The notes below the pieces were generated by a model, which searched no databases, was not told where the DNA came from, and saw only the letters and a list, made by a program, of their open reading frames with translations. A stretch of 35,585 bases of DNA from Candidatus Woesearchaeota archaeon (GTDB lineage Archaea > Nanobdellota > Nanobdellia > Woesearchaeales > DSVV01). The stretch covers positions 1 through 35,585 of the forward strand of contig JACQSP010000090.1 in assembly GCA_016205905.1 (NCBI GenBank), written 5' to 3'. This document shows positions 34,517 to 35,585 of the stretch, piece by piece; the stretch's first letter is position 1; each line of letters opens with the position of its first letter. The position numbers and the translations under genes were made by a program.

Positions 34517-35482
34517 ATGAACATTAAAACAAAAACCTTAAAAATATGCACTAAAAAATCACAAATGATGGCGTTTACCCTCGTCGGTGTACTTATTATG
34601 CTGTTTTTATTGTTTATTTTATTGTTTGAATCAAATCTTTTTATTAAATACAAAGAAACAACAGCTCTTAATAATTGCAGGCAATCAACAATGCTGGCAT
34701 CTTTCAAACAGCCGGCTGTTTTGGCAACATTAACAGGAGCGCAGACGCCAATTGAGAAATCCGGCAAGGACATAAATTGCCCAATTATCTATAAAAATAT
34801 TAAAGAATACAATGGCAAAGATAACCCCAAAGAAAGTGATAATTATTACATAAACAAAATTATAGCCGACCAAATGGCAGGGTGTTGGTATAAATTTAAT
34901 GAAGGCAATGTAAATCTGTTCTCTAAAGTTCATGGTGAAACAACCGAATACTGTGTTGTTTGCAGCGTCGTCTCATTCGAAGAAGATGCGAAAAACCAAG
35001 AAGTGAATGGCTTGTTAAATTTTATGGCAACAAAAAAGACACCCGCATTATTTGGAGCAAAGACATACATAGAATATTTATCCGGCGTGGCAACAGACCA
35101 GGAAATGCAAAAAAAGATTAAAGAGCAGGATACTTCTTCAATAAACACAGCAAGTGATTATGTTATCTTATTCTATTATCCAAAAAAAGGGTATTATTCT
35201 GAGTCAGAAGCAGTTGTTTTAGGCTCAAAAGTAGGTGGTGGTGTTGGTGCAGCCCTTACTTTAGTGCTCAAATATCTGCCGCAGGCAAAAGCAGTCAGTT
35301 GGATTGGCGGCAAATGGTTTATTATGGGCTCGTCTGCAATGGGCGGTTGGATTGGCAGTTTCTTTGGCCACGGCAAAGGTTATGAGTATGGCGCTCAGGT
35401 TTTATTATTGCCTTACCATCAGGAAATGCTTAAAGAAATGAAATGCGAGATGCCAGTGCCGCTGGGTTATAGGCCGGAATGA
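34517..35482 (+). CDS. Membrane-anchored Cys protein, paralogue 2 (321 aa), with Gly-rich hydrophobic end
   Basis: The N-terminus has a KKSQMMAF motif (14-21) followed by a membrane helix (about 20-41, LVGVLIMLFLLFILLF). The block IADQMAGCWYKFNEG...EYCVVCSVVSFE (about 114-157) matches the upstream gene. Unlike the paralogue, residues about 236-287 are Gly-rich and hydrophobic (VVLGSKVGGGVGAALTLVLK then WIGGKWFIMGSSAMGGWIG), like membrane-inserting hairpins, before a short Cys-containing tail (MKCEMPVPLGYRPE). It may insert in or interact with a membrane. The stop at 35482 is followed by about 100 AT-rich bases to the window end, with a possible TATA box at the very end (TTTATAAATAA). Confidence 0.72.
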   Translation: MNIKTKTLKICTKKSQMMAFTLVGVLIMLFLLFILLFESNLFIKYKETTALNNCRQSTMLASFKQPAVLATLTGAQTPIEKSGKDINCPIIYKNIKEYNGKDNPKESDNYYINKIIADQMAGCWYKFNEGNVNLFSKVHGETTEYCVVCSVVSFEEDAKNQEVNGLLNFMATKKTPALFGAKTYIEYLSGVATDQEMQKKIKEQDTSSINTASDYVILFYYPKKGYYSESEAVVLGSKVGGGVGAALTLVLKYLPQAKAVSWIGGKWFIMGSSAMGGWIGSFFGHGKGYEYGAQVLLLPYHQEMLKEMKCEMPVPLGYRPE

Positions 35483-35585
35483 TACTGATGTGATTTTCTG
35501 TTTATTGAGGATTTTGAATAATCTATGCATATAATCTTATGAAACTTTTTTTGATAAACTTTTTTCTGATTAACTTTATAAATAA

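Noticed and set aside
1..35585. tRNA or rRNA genes
   Set aside because: I saw no cloverleaf with a T-arm GTTCRANYC in intergenic space and no rRNA-like conserved stretches; a covariance-model scan would settle it.

Overview
The window looks like a chromosomal segment of a small-genome archaeon, most likely of the DPANN group (Woesearchaeota/Pacearchaeota-like). It carries archaeal information genes (MCM helicase, TATA-binding protein, RNase P subunit p30, an RPA-like OB-fold protein) and an archaeal AbrB-PhoU regulator. Base composition is AT-rich, many starts sit about 20-25 bases after a TATA-like box, and there is a long series of secreted or pilin-like proteins of a type common in DPANN genomes. 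The lineage is an inference from gene content; no rRNA or tRNA gene was seen.

Positions 1-7000 are the information-processing part: an RPA32-like protein and an intein-containing MCM on the minus strand, TBP on the minus strand, then a ThiI-like protein on the plus strand whose ATP-pyrophosphatase half appears degenerate. Positions 7100-10540 are an accessory patch: a decayed Bro-N/DUF1016 remnant inside a hairpin element, the RNase P p30 gene, an AbiE-like toxin-antitoxin pair split by a MITE with a perfect target duplication, and a second copy of the last 126 bp of the p30 gene.

Positions 10544-35482 are dominated by envelope proteins. They comprise three small secreted, membrane or lipoproteins on the minus strand, then two large N-terminally anchored extracellular proteins (1248 and 765 aa), a 2306-aa multi-domain surface protein with a C-terminal membrane anchor and cytosolic tail, and several short proteins with a basic K-x-(G/A/S)-Q-like motif before one hydrophobic helix (prepilin-like). 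Two paralogous Cys-containing membrane-anchored proteins end the window. An AbrB-PhoU regulator and a TPR/aminoglycoside-phosphotransferase-like protein sit among them. I infer that this locus builds a surface structure or secretion/adhesion apparatus; no assembly ATPase, TadC-like protein or prepilin peptidase is in the window.

Across all regions, intergenic spaces hold a family of hairpin elements. Conserved outer arms (around GGACGCAGTCC and GGCTTCGCC) and ends related to GTATTTGTTTAG/CTAAACAAATAC enclose variable inner palindromes built from 7- or 8-base words. Two elements have perfect 8-bp target duplications and a third has a 7/8 match, so they are probably non-autonomous mobile elements (MITEs). 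No transposase is present in the window.
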